64,000 nt of DNA from Sphingobacterium sp. LZ7M1 (GTDB lineage Bacteria > Bacteroidota > Bacteroidia > Sphingobacteriales > Sphingobacteriaceae), in NCBI RefSeq assembly GCF_024296865.1, contig NZ_CP101134.1, forward strand, positions 992,001-1,056,000, in the 5' to 3' direction. Positions 24,916-34,245 of the stretch are shown in pieces (position 1 is the first letter of the stretch; every line of letters begins with the position of its first letter). Both the position numbers and the translations under genes were made by a program. The notes under the pieces were generated by a model, which searched no databases, was not told the origin of the DNA, and worked only from the letters and a program-made list of their open reading frames with translations.

Positions 24916-25569
24916 TTAAGATTTTCGTTTTTCTATTTCGTCCCTGATTTTGGCAGCCGTCTCATACTGTTCGTTTTCGATAGCTTTTTCCAGGGTTTTT
25001 TCAAGTTGTTCCAGCGTTAGGGAAGCGTAAGGTGATGGTTTGTTTTTTGCTGGTTCTTTTTCAACGCTTTCCTGTTCTTTTTCTTTTTCCTCGGTTGGAG
25101 TGTCCGATTGTTTATAGTTTCCTACGTTTTCGATGTTTTCCAGAAAGGCAAAGTCATTTCCTTCGATCACGATTCCGGCTGTATTCATGATAAAATCATA
25201 GGTATAGATCGGACATTCGAAGCGTACAGCAAGTGCGACGGCATCCGAAGTACGGGCATCGATTTCAGAAGTCTGCTCTCCATCCGTACAGATCAATTTG
25301 GCAAAGAAGATCCCATCAACCAGGTTGTAGATCAGGACTTCTTCTAATTTTATCTTAAAGGTTTCCGCGAAAGATTTGAATAGATCATGGGTTAGGGGCC
25401 TGCTTGGGGTCATTTTTTCAATTTCAACGGCAATGGATTGCGCCTCAAAGCCGCCAATGATGACAGGTAGTCTTCGGTTACCTCCTACCTCTCCCAGAAC
25501 CAGGGCATACGCTCCAGACTGGGTCTGGCTATAAGATAAGCCTACAATATCTAACTTGATTTTCTTCAT
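24916..25569 (-). CDS. Bifunctional nuclease (DUF151) with C-terminal UVR motif
   Basis: This protein of about 217 residues has an N-terminal BFN domain (LDIVGLSYSQTQSGAYALVLGE, RLPVIIGGFEAQSIAVEIEK, RTSDAVALAVRFECPIY), an acidic Glu/Lys-rich linker (about 145-180) and a C-terminal UvrB/UvrC motif (LEQLEKTLEKAIENEQYETAA...RDEIEK). BFN proteins have reported DNase/RNase activity. The UVR motif suggests protein contacts. The domain combination is usual in Bacteroidota. The ATG at 25569 is preferred over an in-frame GTG at 25578. Confidence 0.85.
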   Translation of the reverse strand: MKKIKLDIVGLSYSQTQSGAYALVLGEVGGNRRLPVIIGGFEAQSIAVEIEKMTPSRPLTHDLFKSFAETFKIKLEEVLIYNLVDGIFFAKLICTDGEQTSEIDARTSDAVALAVRFECPIYTYDFIMNTAGIVIEGNDFAFLENIENVGNYKQSDTPTEEKEKEQESVEKEPAKNKPSPYASLTLEQLEKTLEKAIENEQYETAAKIRDEIEKRKS

Positions 25570-25611
25570 CGATAACACGTTAACGTGATTACAAAGATGG
25601 GAATATTAACA

Positions 25612-25657
25612 GCAAAAAAAAAGTGACCTTGCGTTTTTTTAGGCAAGGCCACTCGTT
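25612..25657 (-). terminator. Terminator of etfBA
   Basis: GTGACCTTGC and GCAAGGCCAC arms with a T-rich loop; on the minus strand a long T tract follows. Confidence 0.75.
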
Positions 25658-25673
25658 CATTGTTTAGTTATTC

Positions 25674-26648
25674 CTAGTTGTTTTTTAAGTTTTTGATAGC
25701 TTCCGTCAGCTTTGGAACGATTTCGAAGGCGTCTCCTACGATTCCATAATCCGCCACTTTAAAGAACGGTGCTTCTGGGTCTTTGTTGATGACAACAATG
25801 TTTTTTGATGAGCTTACTCCCGCTAAATGCTGGATAGCTCCAGAAATACCGATAGCGATATAGAGATTCGGGCTGACCACAATACCTGTTTGTCCTACGT
25901 GTTCTGAATGGGGTCTCCAACCGGCATCGGAAACAGGTTTTGAACAGGCTGTTGCAGCACCAAGCACATTGGCTAATTCCTCGATCATTCCCCAGTTTTC
26001 TGGTCCTTTCATACCACGGCCTGCGGAAACCACGATTTCTGCTTCCGGAAGGGAGATTTTATCCGTTGCTCGGACAATCTCTTTGACCATAACATTAAAA
26101 TCTTGGTCGTTCAGATCAGGTGTAAAGTCTACGATCTCTGCTGAGCCTCCTGTTTCTTTCAAATCGAAAGCATTTGGGTTGACGGCAATCACCTTGACCG
26201 CTGAGCTGATCACTTCGGTTGCAAAGGCTTTGTTGGAGAATGCAGTCTTTTTAACTTCCATTTGTTCTCCATTGAAGGTAGGAAGGTTGATCGCACCATC
26301 AGCAAAACCTGCATCTAGTTTAGCGGCAACCCTCGGCCCCAATCCTTTTCCACTAAATGAATTGGAAAGGACAACAACCTTCGCATTTTCCTGCTTTGCA
26401 GCAGATGCTATAATGGATGCGTATGCTTTGTTCACAAAGTTCTTCAACTTGTCTTGGTTGGCATCCAAAACTTTGGATACGCCGTATTTGCCCAATTTTT
26501 CTAATTCTGACCTGTCCACATTCCCAATGGAAAGGGCGGTTACAGTATCGCCTAATTGGTCAGCAATAGCTTTGGCATAAGAAGCGACCTCAAATGCCGA
26601 CTTCTTTAATGTACCTTCTGTATTTTCTATATATACTAAAATTGCCAT
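25674..26648 (-). CDS. etfA: Electron transfer flavoprotein alpha subunit
   Basis: This 324-residue protein has the N-terminal ETF domain and the C-terminal FAD-binding domain with VSAGRGMKGPENWG, SRPVSDAGW-like CSKPVSDAGWRPHSEHVGQTG, and LYIAIGISGAIQHLAGVSSS. It accepts electrons from acyl-CoA dehydrogenases together with EtfB and passes them on towards the quinone pool. It lies 26 bp downstream of etfB in the same operon. Confidence 0.95.
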   Translation of the reverse strand: MAILVYIENTEGTLKKSAFEVASYAKAIADQLGDTVTALSIGNVDRSELEKLGKYGVSKVLDANQDKLKNFVNKAYASIIASAAKQENAKVVVLSNSFSGKGLGPRVAAKLDAGFADGAINLPTFNGEQMEVKKTAFSNKAFATEVISSAVKVIAVNPNAFDLKETGGSAEIVDFTPDLNDQDFNVMVKEIVRATDKISLPEAEIVVSAGRGMKGPENWGMIEELANVLGAATACSKPVSDAGWRPHSEHVGQTGIVVSPNLYIAIGISGAIQHLAGVSSSKNIVVINKDPEAPFFKVADYGIVGDAFEIVPKLTEAIKNLKNN

Positions 26649-26674
26649 GATTATTTCTTAATGGGGTAAATGAA

Positions 26675-27406
26675 TTAAATAACTTTTGCTTCGGAACGAA
26701 GTAACTGAACCAATTGGTCCACATCTTCTACCAGTTTCACAGCGCCCCTTGGAGCAGGTGATTCGAATTTCGCGATATTGGACAATTCATTTACTGCTAT
26801 TGGTTCCACAACTTGAAGAGGTTTGGTCCTTGCTCCCATAATGCCGCGCATATTCGGGATCTTTGGTTCTGCAACTCCTTCAGCAGTACCGACCACCACC
26901 GGTAGTGAAACGGTCAATACTTCTTTACCGCCTTCAATTTCACGGTCAATAGTCGCATTGTTATCTTGGATATCTAATTTCTTTGCAATGGAAACCGAAG
27001 GTAGGTTCAATAGCTCGCCTAATAGGGCAGCAACTTGTGCGCCGTTATAGTCTATGGACTCACGACCCGTTAAGATCAGGTCAAAGTTTTGTTCTTTTGC
27101 GTAGTTGGCAATCTGATTGGCTACAAACCAAGCGTCTCTAGGTTGAGAATTTACGCGAACTGCATCATCCGCACCAATTGCCAATGCCTTTCTGATGGTA
27201 GGTTCTGTGCTAGCATCACCAACATTGATTACAGTGACCGTACCTTTGCCACCTTCCGCCAATTCAACTGCTCTAGATAATGCAATCTCATCATATGGAT
27301 TAATGATATACTGAATACCATTGCTGTTAAAAACCGTATTATCGTTGCTGAATGTTATTTTTGAAGTGGTGTCAGGGACATTACTTATACATACTAATAT
27401 TCTCAT
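26675..27406 (-). CDS. etfB: Electron transfer flavoprotein beta subunit
   Basis: This 243-residue protein has the beta-subunit features INPYDEIALSRAVELAE, LTGRESIDYNGAQVAALLGELL and PNMRGIMGARTKPL. It pairs with EtfA and binds AMP. It is the first gene of the operon and has an exceptionally good promoter just upstream. Confidence 0.95.
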   Translation of the reverse strand: MRILVCISNVPDTTSKITFSNDNTVFNSNGIQYIINPYDEIALSRAVELAEGGKGTVTVINVGDASTEPTIRKALAIGADDAVRVNSQPRDAWFVANQIANYAKEQNFDLILTGRESIDYNGAQVAALLGELLNLPSVSIAKKLDIQDNNATIDREIEGGKEVLTVSLPVVVGTAEGVAEPKIPNMRGIMGARTKPLQVVEPIAVNELSNIAKFESPAPRGAVKLVEDVDQLVQLLRSEAKVI

Positions 27407-27423
27407 AATTCAAACGTTTTACA

Positions 27424-27454
27424 CAAACCTACATTAATTAAGGAGCATTTCAAA
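27424..27454 (-). promoter_or_regulatory. Near-perfect Bacteroidota promoter of etfBA
   Basis: On the minus strand TTTG (27454-27451) is followed after 19 nt by TAGGTTTG (27431-27424), which matches the -33 TTTG / -7 TAnnTTTG consensus in sequence and spacing. The predicted transcript starts about 10 nt before the etfB start. The rest of 27455-27690 is AT-rich with nothing else recognisable. Confidence 0.7.
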
Positions 27455-27697
27455 GCTGTGTTTCCTCGATTTTCAGGAACTGTTAGATAATTGTTAATTA
27501 TCAAAATAACATCAAAATTGTATAAAAAATATTATAAATTTAATTAACCATATATTTTTATTTTAATATATTAATACATCATTGGTTTTGATGCGATTAT
27601 CTAATAGTCATTGATTTGTCATTTTGTATGCTAGCATAGTAATTCTATTCCGCGGGAGCAATGCTTTTGCATTTCTAAATATTGATTACTTTTGTTT

Positions 27698-28030
27698 ATG
27701 GAAAGCAGATTAGCACAGTTACAGAATTTTTTAAGAGAAAGCCCAAACGATCCTTTTTTAAAGTATGCCCTGACCATGGAGTTTGTTAAGTTGGGAGATA
27801 AACAAAGTGCAAGAAATGGATTTGAAGACCTTGTACATTCCCACGCTGATTATGTAGGTACCTATTATCATTTTGGAAAGTTTTTGGAAGGCGAGGGGGA
27901 GAAGGACTCGGCACTTGAAATTTATGAAAAGGGAGTTCTGGTTGCTCAGCAAAAAAGAAATTTTCATGCGCTTAATGAACTGAAAAATGCCATGCTTATG
28001 GCTAATGGGCTGCTCGATGAAGACGATTAA
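27698..28030 (+). CDS. Small TPR-like protein
   Basis: This protein of about 110 residues is predicted all helical with TPR-like periodicity (FLRESPNDPFLKYALTMEFVKLGD, YVGTYYHFGKFLEGEGEKDSALEIYEKGV, ALNELKNAMLMANG). It has no signal peptide. TPR proteins mediate protein contacts; the partner is unknown. The ATG at 27698 is preferred over an in-frame TTG at 27692. Confidence 0.7.
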   Translation: MESRLAQLQNFLRESPNDPFLKYALTMEFVKLGDKQSARNGFEDLVHSHADYVGTYYHFGKFLEGEGEKDSALEIYEKGVLVAQQKRNFHALNELKNAMLMANGLLDEDD

Positions 28031-28097
28031 TGTTAAATTTTCTAAAAAATAGATTTGTGGTATCTTTTTTGCATTTTTTCTGGCAAGGAAGAAAATT

Positions 28098-28514
28098 ATG
28101 CGAGTATTAACACTGTCATTAATCGGATTGATCATGCTGATCTTTGGATTTAGTTGTATTAACAACAAATCCAACGTCAATCAGCTTGTTGCTGCCGAAG
28201 ATAATGCAGTGAAAGGTTTGGCAATCGTTGGTACCTATGAGGGTAAATTACCTTGTGCAGATTGTACTACAATTGCAACAGTACTTAGCTTAGATAAGAA
28301 TAAAAATTACTCCATGCGGTATGAATATGTCGGCAAAAGTGCTGAGGTATTTGAAAGTACCGGAAAATGGAAGGTTGACCAGGATATTTTGAGTTTAGAG
28401 AATGTAGATTATAGCTTTAAGATATCTAAGGACCAACTCAATCAATTAGATCTCTCTGGCAAGGAAATAAAAGGCGATCTTGCCGAAAAATATGTCCTTC
28501 AAAAAATAAAATAA
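28098..28514 (+). CDS. NlpE-like lipoprotein
   Basis: This 138-residue protein has a lipoprotein signal (IFGFSC, lipid Cys about 20). A domain matching the NlpE N-terminal barrel follows: GTYEGKLPCADCTTIATVLSLD with the CxxC pair, then STGKWKVDQDILSL and a C-terminal KYVLQKI. In enterobacteria NlpE senses envelope and copper stress. In Bacteroidota the role is unknown, and the C-terminal OB domain is absent. A terminator follows at once. Confidence 0.8.
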   Translation: MRVLTLSLIGLIMLIFGFSCINNKSNVNQLVAAEDNAVKGLAIVGTYEGKLPCADCTTIATVLSLDKNKNYSMRYEYVGKSAEVFESTGKWKVDQDILSLENVDYSFKISKDQLNQLDLSGKEIKGDLAEKYVLQKIK

Positions 28515-28539
28515 AAACCTGCAATAGCAGGTTTTTTTA
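28515..28539 (+). terminator. Terminator of the NlpE-like gene
   Basis: AAACCTGC and GCAGGTTT around AATA, followed by a T tract. Confidence 0.9.
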
Positions 28540-28580
28540 TGGAACTACTCCCCACACTTTTATTAATATTTATTTTGAGG

Positions 28581-28605
28581 AATACCTAATGCTAGGTATT
28601 TTTTT
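28581..28605 (+). terminator. Second terminator-like hairpin
   Basis: AATACCTA (28581-28588) and TAGGTATT (28593-28600) around ATGC, followed by T residues; probably a back-up to the one at 28515. Confidence 0.65.
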
Positions 28606-28621
28606 CGCTTAGTGGGTTGAT

Positions 28622-28629
28622 TATCTTTG
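28622..28629 (+). promoter_or_regulatory. Predicted -7 element
   Basis: TATCTTTG matches TAnnTTTG, 21 nt before the ATG at 28651. Confidence 0.45.
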
Positions 28630-28650
28630 GATAACACTAATTATTAAAAG

Positions 28651-29229
28651 ATGAAAACCAAATTATCTTTTATGATGATGCCCGTTTTGCTCTTGCTATT
28701 GGTATCCATAGGCAGTATTTTTCAGGTAGTAGTGAATGAAGAGGAGAATACAGTCGATCCATTGGAAATAACAGGGCAATGGACAGCCTATGAATATTAT
28801 GACAATAATATCAACCCCAAAGGCCTATCATCTGAACTGGATTATTCTAAGGTCAATCAAATTGCTAAACTGATAAAATTCCAATCTAAAGCAACCCCTT
28901 GCCCCGAAAAAGTAAGTAAGGTGGAACAGAAAATGGAATTCTTTAAGATCAATTTTAAGCCTAATGGCAAAGCGGAAATTTTTGAGAAACAATACTATAA
29001 GGCTAATTCCTTTGATTCACATTGTCGTAACACTGTTTATGATGAATCATATAACCAAAGAATGCAGGTGAATTGGAGGATTGATCAACCGGAAGCCGCG
29101 CTCATCCTGAATGATTCCACAAAAAGGCATCTTACTGTTTTTAAAGTTCTATATTTTGGTAATAATGAACTGCATCTATCCTTGAAACAGGATGAAGATT
29201 ATATCCTTGTCAAATTACATAAGGATTAG
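28651..29229 (+). CDS. Exported or membrane-anchored protein, unknown
   Basis: This 192-residue protein starts with a long hydrophobic segment (MMMPVLLLLLVSIGSIFQVVV) that is a signal peptide or anchor. The domain reads as a lipocalin-like barrel (LEITGQWTAYEYYDN, FFKINFKPNGKAEIFEKQYY, MQVNWRIDQPEAALILND, DYILVKLHKD). Two cysteines (in ATPCPEK and SHCRNT) could form a disulfide. I do not recognise a specific family. Confidence 0.65.
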   Translation: MKTKLSFMMMPVLLLLLVSIGSIFQVVVNEEENTVDPLEITGQWTAYEYYDNNINPKGLSSELDYSKVNQIAKLIKFQSKATPCPEKVSKVEQKMEFFKINFKPNGKAEIFEKQYYKANSFDSHCRNTVYDESYNQRMQVNWRIDQPEAALILNDSTKRHLTVFKVLYFGNNELHLSLKQDEDYILVKLHKD

Positions 29230-29235
29230 TCAAAA

Positions 29236-29267
29236 AAAAAGGCTGTTGCACTGCAACAGCCTTTTTA
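29236..29267. terminator. Bidirectional terminator
   Basis: GGCTGTTGCA and TGCAACAGCC flank one C, with A residues before and T residues after the stem. It can serve both convergent genes. Confidence 0.88.
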
Positions 29268-29284
29268 ATATTATCGTACGAGAC

Positions 29285-30418
29285 CTATTTATGGTTACAG
29301 ATTTCTTTTACTGTTGCTACCACGAAGTCTATTTCTTCTTTTGTATTGTACTTGCTGAAAGAGAACCTCACAGATGGTCTGGTACCATCAGCTCCAATTC
29401 CCTGAAGGACGTGCGAGCCTATTTCGGAACCTGAACTACAAGCACTTCCGCCTGATGCAGAAACGCCCTTGATATCTAGGTTGAACAATAGCATGTCGCC
29501 CATGTTAGTGCATGGTAAGGATACGTTCAGTACAGTGTACAACGATTTATCTGAATCAACCTCGCCATTGAATCTTACATCTGGAACGGCTTTGATCAAC
29601 TCAGCTTTCATATAATCCTTTAGGGACTGTATATAAGTTTGGTGTTCGTTCATTTCAGCATAAGCGATTTCCAATGCTTTTGCCAATCCCACGATTCCAT
29701 AAACGTTTTCTGTGCCCCCGCGCATGTTTCTCTCTTGAGCACCTCCGTAGATAAGCGGTTTGATCTTATTGCGGGCATTGATATATAAGAATCCAACACC
29801 TTTAGGTCCATGGAATTTATGAGCTGCACCTGTAATAAAGTCGATTTTTAGGTCTGCTAAGTCATGTGCATAATGTCCCATCGTCTGAACGGTGTCTGAA
29901 TGGAAGATGGCATCAAATTGCTCACATAGCTCACTAACCTTTTTAAGGTCAGTTAAGTTGCCTAATTCATTATTGGCATGCATCAAGGAAACAAAGGTCT
30001 TTGGGTTTTTAGACAAAAGCTCCTCTAGTTGACCAAGATCAACATTTCCTTTTTCATCAACGCCTAAAAGATCTAAATGAATTTTTCCAGCTTTTTCCAG
30101 TTCTTCCAACGTGTGTAGTACAGCATGGTGCTCAATTGGTGAACTGATTGCGTGGGTAATATTATAAGCTTCAATAGCACGAACGATAGCCATGTTGTCT
30201 GCTTCAGTTCCTCCGGAGGTAAAGAATATCTCGGAAGGTGATGCATTCAATAATTTAGCGACTGTTCTTCTTGCTTTTTCAACAATGGTCTTCATTTCTC
30301 GGCCATGTGCATGGATGGACGATGGATTTCCAAAATTCTCGTTCAACATCTGAACCATTACCTCGATAACTTCTTTATCTAAGGCAGTGGTGGCGGCATT
30401 ATCAAAATAAACTTGCAT
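29285..30418 (-). CDS. Cysteine desulfurase (NifS/IscS type)
   Basis: This 377-residue PLP enzyme has HAHGRE, the PLP-contact segment TSGGTEADN, Schiff-base Lys201 in AAHKFHGPKG, and catalytic Cys327 in GGSACSSGS. It removes sulfur from cysteine for Fe-S clusters or thio-modified tRNA. The loop around the catalytic Cys is of group I (NifS/IscS) type. No Fe-S assembly genes are adjacent, so the pathway is not fixed by context. A TATATTTG word at 30424-30431 (minus) is a likely -7 element. Confidence 0.92.
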   Translation of the reverse strand: MQVYFDNAATTALDKEVIEVMVQMLNENFGNPSSIHAHGREMKTIVEKARRTVAKLLNASPSEIFFTSGGTEADNMAIVRAIEAYNITHAISSPIEHHAVLHTLEELEKAGKIHLDLLGVDEKGNVDLGQLEELLSKNPKTFVSLMHANNELGNLTDLKKVSELCEQFDAIFHSDTVQTMGHYAHDLADLKIDFITGAAHKFHGPKGVGFLYINARNKIKPLIYGGAQERNMRGGTENVYGIVGLAKALEIAYAEMNEHQTYIQSLKDYMKAELIKAVPDVRFNGEVDSDKSLYTVLNVSLPCTNMGDMLLFNLDIKGVSASGGSACSSGSEIGSHVLQGIGADGTRPSVRFSFSKYNTKEEIDFVVATVKEICNHK

Positions 30419-30459
30419 GGCGGCAAATATAATTATTCAATAGGATAATTCTGTTATAT

Positions 30460-32064
30460 TTATTTTTTTCTGACAATCATTAAGCCTATTGATATTAAGC
30501 CTGTTACGAATGATAAATAGACTATTAAATCACTATATTTTGTATAGAAAGTAAGGTCTTCATTCAAATTGATTTCCTGAGACAGCGCAGTCGGCACCCA
30601 CCAAGAACTTTTTTGGACAATATCCCCACGTTGGTTAATAAAGCCAGAAATACCTGTATTGGCTGATCGAACTACCCATCTGCGGTTCTCAATGGCCCTA
30701 AGTTTAGCGTATTGAAGGTGTTGGTCCTTTCCTGAAGTATCTCCCCACCATCCATCATTGGTGATGACGGCAATAAATTGGGCTCCTTTTTTAATATATT
30801 CAGCTACATAATTCCCCCAAATGGATTCATAACAGATTACAGGTGCAGCGCCGATCCCACTGGCAGAATAAAAGACAGAGGGTTCTTCTTGGCTACCATA
30901 CCCACCCGTAGTACCACCAAAATGCTTGAACAGTGGGGTTAAGAATGACAAGGTTTTTCCAAAAGGAGTTTTCTCCGCCCCCGGTACCAATTTAGATTTA
31001 TGGTAAAATTGCAGCTTACTAGAACCATCCACCAATACTGCAGCATTGAAGCTGTCATAAAAAACATTACCGATCGGTCTTGCGGTCAAGGTCTTCTGAT
31101 CTTCATAGATCTGGTAACTTTCTATCCCTGAAAGCACATTTCCATTGTGATAAGGCTCCAAGAATTCAAGGATCTTATTGTACTGGTCATATTCCCGAAA
31201 CTCCTCCTCATTGATTCCATTAGATCCTGATATTGCGGTTTCAGGCCAAATAAAAAACTCGGTATTTAGTTTTGCTACCTTTTGCGAAAGATCGGTTAGG
31301 GTTTTTAATTGCTCCTCTGGGGTAATTGACCCAAATTTACCGTAAGGATCAATATTTGGTTGGACAGTTACAATTTCCGAAGGGTTGACATGTTCTTCGT
31401 AAGTGCTGTAGACAATTAAAGATCCAATAGCAGGAACGAGAATCCAGCCAGCCAATGAACCTAATAGCAGTTTCTGGCTATAGACCTCTACCTTTTCCTT
31501 CCTTTGCCAATACCACAGGAATACAATGATATTAGCTATCCAAATCCACAAAGTTCCACCATATACACCAGTAATGCTATACCATTGAACCAGTTGATGG
31601 AAATTGGCAAATCCATTCCCTAATGTCATCCAAGGAAACGCAAGTTCCCAAGTCTGGTGCAGGTATTCATATGCCATCCAAAAGGATACAAGCCCCATAA
31701 AGCTCAGCATGATGTTGTTCCTTTTGCGCATCTGGTAGTAAAGATTAAATGCCAGAGCCATTAAGAGAGGCGCCAGGGTAAATGGAATCAAAGAAACCAT
31801 AAACGATGGAAATACATCTAATACAGCATTCATGGCATTAAATACCCAATAAATGGATGCGGTATTCCAGATGACACCTGTCAGAAACGCTAGACCAAAT
31901 ATCTTACGGCCTTTCTTTTTATAGTCCCCGCGGATCACGTTTTCAACAGCGACCAATAGGGGTACAAAAGCAATAAAAAGTAGAAAGCTAGAATATGGGA
32001 TAGGGGGCCAAGCCAGCCACAGTAATATAGCACTTAGACTGGCTAGTAGGTAATTGTTTTTCAT
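30460..32064 (-). CDS. lnt: Apolipoprotein N-acyltransferase
   Basis: This 534-residue inner-membrane enzyme has several N-terminal helices (about 1-215), a periplasmic nitrilase-like domain (about 230-490) and a C-terminal helix. The catalytic triad is Glu in WPETAISG, Lys in YHKSKLVPGAE and Cys in VICYESIWG. It adds the third acyl chain to lipoproteins, which fits the many lipoproteins in this window. Confidence 0.93.
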   Translation of the reverse strand: MKNNYLLASLSAILLWLAWPPIPYSSFLLFIAFVPLLVAVENVIRGDYKKKGRKIFGLAFLTGVIWNTASIYWVFNAMNAVLDVFPSFMVSLIPFTLAPLLMALAFNLYYQMRKRNNIMLSFMGLVSFWMAYEYLHQTWELAFPWMTLGNGFANFHQLVQWYSITGVYGGTLWIWIANIIVFLWYWQRKEKVEVYSQKLLLGSLAGWILVPAIGSLIVYSTYEEHVNPSEIVTVQPNIDPYGKFGSITPEEQLKTLTDLSQKVAKLNTEFFIWPETAISGSNGINEEEFREYDQYNKILEFLEPYHNGNVLSGIESYQIYEDQKTLTARPIGNVFYDSFNAAVLVDGSSKLQFYHKSKLVPGAEKTPFGKTLSFLTPLFKHFGGTTGGYGSQEEPSVFYSASGIGAAPVICYESIWGNYVAEYIKKGAQFIAVITNDGWWGDTSGKDQHLQYAKLRAIENRRWVVRSANTGISGFINQRGDIVQKSSWWVPTALSQEINLNEDLTFYTKYSDLIVYLSFVTGLISIGLMIVRKK

Positions 32065-32068
32065 GCTA

Positions 32069-32890
32069 TTATAATTGGCTTAAAACTTCGGCCTTCTTTG
32101 TTTCATATTCGGCTTGGGTAATAAGCTGCTTGTCATACAAGCTCTTTAATTTCTTTAATTTTAAAGTGATTTCATCATCCTCTTCAGCTTTATGCACTTC
32201 CGGACTAGGCGTAGGTGACGCTGGGGCTGGCGAGTTGAAAGAAGTTGGCTGTTGATAGCTTTGAGGTTCTTGTTTTGGAGCCTGAGCTTGTTGGTTTTGT
32301 TGGGCAAACATAGAATTCAAGCTAGGTCTTTCCTCAAACCTTGGAAGTTCAACAGGTTTTTCAGCTTCAACAGGTTTTGTAGCTTCAGCTGGTTTAACAG
32401 GTTCAACCTTCTCTTCCGGACTAACCACAGGATTACTGTAGGCTGGTTTATTGCCATAAACAGGAGTACTTTCTTTAGCTTCATTTTTCTGGTTCTGCAG
32501 ATTAGCTAAAGCATCTTTTATCAGTTGGTACAACTTCCTGGCCTGTATCTTTGGGATATAATCAATCGTTAAGTTCTCGCCGGTAAAAGGGATAACAGTA
32601 ACCTTGGAGCCAAAGATCTCCTCTTTAAATGCAATATCCTTAATATCCTTCCAAGGGAAGATCTCGAAGTTGGTAGCAAGACCCAATTTTGTGAACTCAC
32701 ACAGAAAGATTCTCCTGTTAGAAAGGGTAATGCTATCCGGCAATAAGTTCACGGCCGGTTTCTTTTGCAGGGCTATATAATTAATGGATTCTCCAGGGGT
32801 CAACATATCCAAAATCTTTCCATGGATCTTTTCTACCACTTTTGGATCCTGTCCATCCTGAACAAATTTGTCGATTTGATAATTTTCCAT
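32069..32890 (-). CDS. PH-like and SHOCT domain protein
   Basis: This 273-residue protein has an N-terminal bacterial PH-like domain (about 20-130: LTPGESINYIALQKKPAVNLLPDSITLSNRR, FPWKDIKDIAF). A low-complexity linker rich in Pro, Glu, Gln and Ser (about 135-235) includes a KPVEA-like repeat. A C-terminal SHOCT motif follows (about 240-273: LKKLKSLYDKQLITQAEYETKKAEVL). SHOCT is a short oligomerisation motif. Function is unknown. The lnt gene starts 4 bp downstream, so they are co-transcribed. Confidence 0.8.
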   Translation of the reverse strand: MENYQIDKFVQDGQDPKVVEKIHGKILDMLTPGESINYIALQKKPAVNLLPDSITLSNRRIFLCEFTKLGLATNFEIFPWKDIKDIAFKEEIFGSKVTVIPFTGENLTIDYIPKIQARKLYQLIKDALANLQNQKNEAKESTPVYGNKPAYSNPVVSPEEKVEPVKPAEATKPVEAEKPVELPRFEERPSLNSMFAQQNQQAQAPKQEPQSYQQPTSFNSPAPASPTPSPEVHKAEEDDEITLKLKKLKSLYDKQLITQAEYETKKAEVLSQL

Positions 32891-32926
32891 TGATTTGATA
32901 TTTACGTCAAAAATTCTTTTTTATTA

Positions 32927-33592
32927 TTACTCATGTCCCGCGACACAGCACACAAATTCCCCTTTGATAGGATTGGATTCAAAATGCTGTTTAATCTCTT
33001 CCAATGTGCCTCTCACGGTCTCCTCATACATCTTACTGATTTCTCGGGATATTGAAGCTTGCCTTTCAGGTCCAAATATTTGAATGAATTCATCTATGGT
33101 TTTCAAGATCCGATGTGGAGATTCATAGAAGATCATCGTTCTTTTTTCTTCTGCCAATGATTTCAAGCGGGTCTGTCTACCTTTTTTTACAGGAAGGAAA
33201 CCTTCAAAGCAAAAGCGGTCATTTGGCAGTCCAGAATTAACCAGGGCCGGAACAAAAGCCGTTGCACCAGGCAAACATTGCACATCCAAACCTTCCTTGA
33301 TCGTTTCCCGAACCAATAAAAAGCCAGGATCAGAGATGGCTGGCGTCCCGGCATCCGAGATTAGCGCGATCTGGTTCCCTTCCTTTAACAATCGGATAAT
33401 TTCTTGGACAGCTTTATGCTCATTATGTTGATGATGGGCAAAGACTTTTTTGTCAATCCCAAAATGCTTTAACAAAGGTGCACTGGTCCTTGTATCCTCA
33501 GCTAAAATAATATCAACCTGTTTCAGGACATTGATGGCCCGAAAGGTCATATCTTCCAAATTACCAATTGGTGTGGGAACAATATATAACAT
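32927..33592 (-). CDS. rsmI: 16S rRNA (cytidine-1402-2'-O)-methyltransferase RsmI
   Basis: This 221-residue SAM methyltransferase of the tetrapyrrole-methylase fold starts LYIVPTPIGNLEDMTFRAINVLK. It contains LAEDTRTSAPLLKHFGI, LISDAGTPAISDPG and FEGFLPVKKGRQTRL. It 2'-O-methylates C1402 in the ribosomal decoding centre. The C-terminal extension found in longer homologues is absent, as in other Bacteroidota. Confidence 0.93.
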   Translation of the reverse strand: MLYIVPTPIGNLEDMTFRAINVLKQVDIILAEDTRTSAPLLKHFGIDKKVFAHHQHNEHKAVQEIIRLLKEGNQIALISDAGTPAISDPGFLLVRETIKEGLDVQCLPGATAFVPALVNSGLPNDRFCFEGFLPVKKGRQTRLKSLAEEKRTMIFYESPHRILKTIDEFIQIFGPERQASISREISKMYEETVRGTLEEIKQHFESNPIKGEFVCCVAGHE

Positions 33593-33612
33593 AATCCAAA
33601 GATAGCGATTAA

Positions 33613-34056
33613 CTAAGAATCTATTTCAGTATAATCTTCGGACTTAGGTATTTTGCTGATAATTTCCATCCATTCTTCTGGGATGTTGGTCAATTTCCTT
33701 TCTCTAATGTTCATCCAGGCACCATCCACTAACACTACAGCCGCTTTCACACCATTTTCCTTAAAGATCTCATGCCTGAAGGAAAACCTGGAATTGAGCT
33801 TGTTGAATTTAGTGATCACAACGCTTACTTTTACCCGCTCATCCAAACCTATTTCCCGCAAATAATTCAACTCTTCACGAAACAAAATAGGTCCAATCTT
33901 TCGCTTATTGAATTCCTCTAGCGACAGCCCCATCTTGTTCAGCATATTACTCCTTGCCTGGGCGCAAAAATCCGCATATGCAGAATGTCGTAAATGCACA
34001 TTTGCATCAATCTGCGACCATAAAACCTGTCCTTCGTAAAATATATTTTCTTCCAT
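33613..34056 (-). CDS. Hotdog-fold acyl-CoA thioesterase (YbgC/4-HBT type)
   Basis: This 147-residue protein has the 4-HBT pattern: an N-terminal LWSQIDANVHLRHSAYADFCAQAR with the Asp and following HLRH segment near the catalytic position, then GPILFREELNYLREIGLDERVKV. It should hydrolyse acyl-CoA or act on a related thioester. In the usual motif Asp is followed by MNGHVNN-like residues; here it is ANVHLRH, so substrate preference may differ. Confidence 0.8.
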   Translation of the reverse strand: MEENIFYEGQVLWSQIDANVHLRHSAYADFCAQARSNMLNKMGLSLEEFNKRKIGPILFREELNYLREIGLDERVKVSVVITKFNKLNSRFSFRHEIFKENGVKAAVVLVDGAWMNIRERKLTNIPEEWMEIISKIPKSEDYTEIDS

Positions 34057-34245
34057 CGACCTTAATCTTTAGTGTTTTTCTAAAAATATGAAAAATAAAT
34101 AATCGGCTTTCCATGAAATACGAAGCTTAACAATCTGATGAGAATTCAATGTTAACTTTTTGCGAACTGCATTTCTTGCATTTAGGCTATTTTGCTGATA
34201 AAAAGAAATAAATACTCATTATAGGAAAATCGACAGGTTGGTATG

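Noticed and set aside
27664-27694. TTTG and TACTTTTG promoter-like pair before the TPR-like gene
   Set aside because: The spacing is 17 nt and the -7 element ends 3 nt before the ATG, which would leave no leader; the match may be chance.
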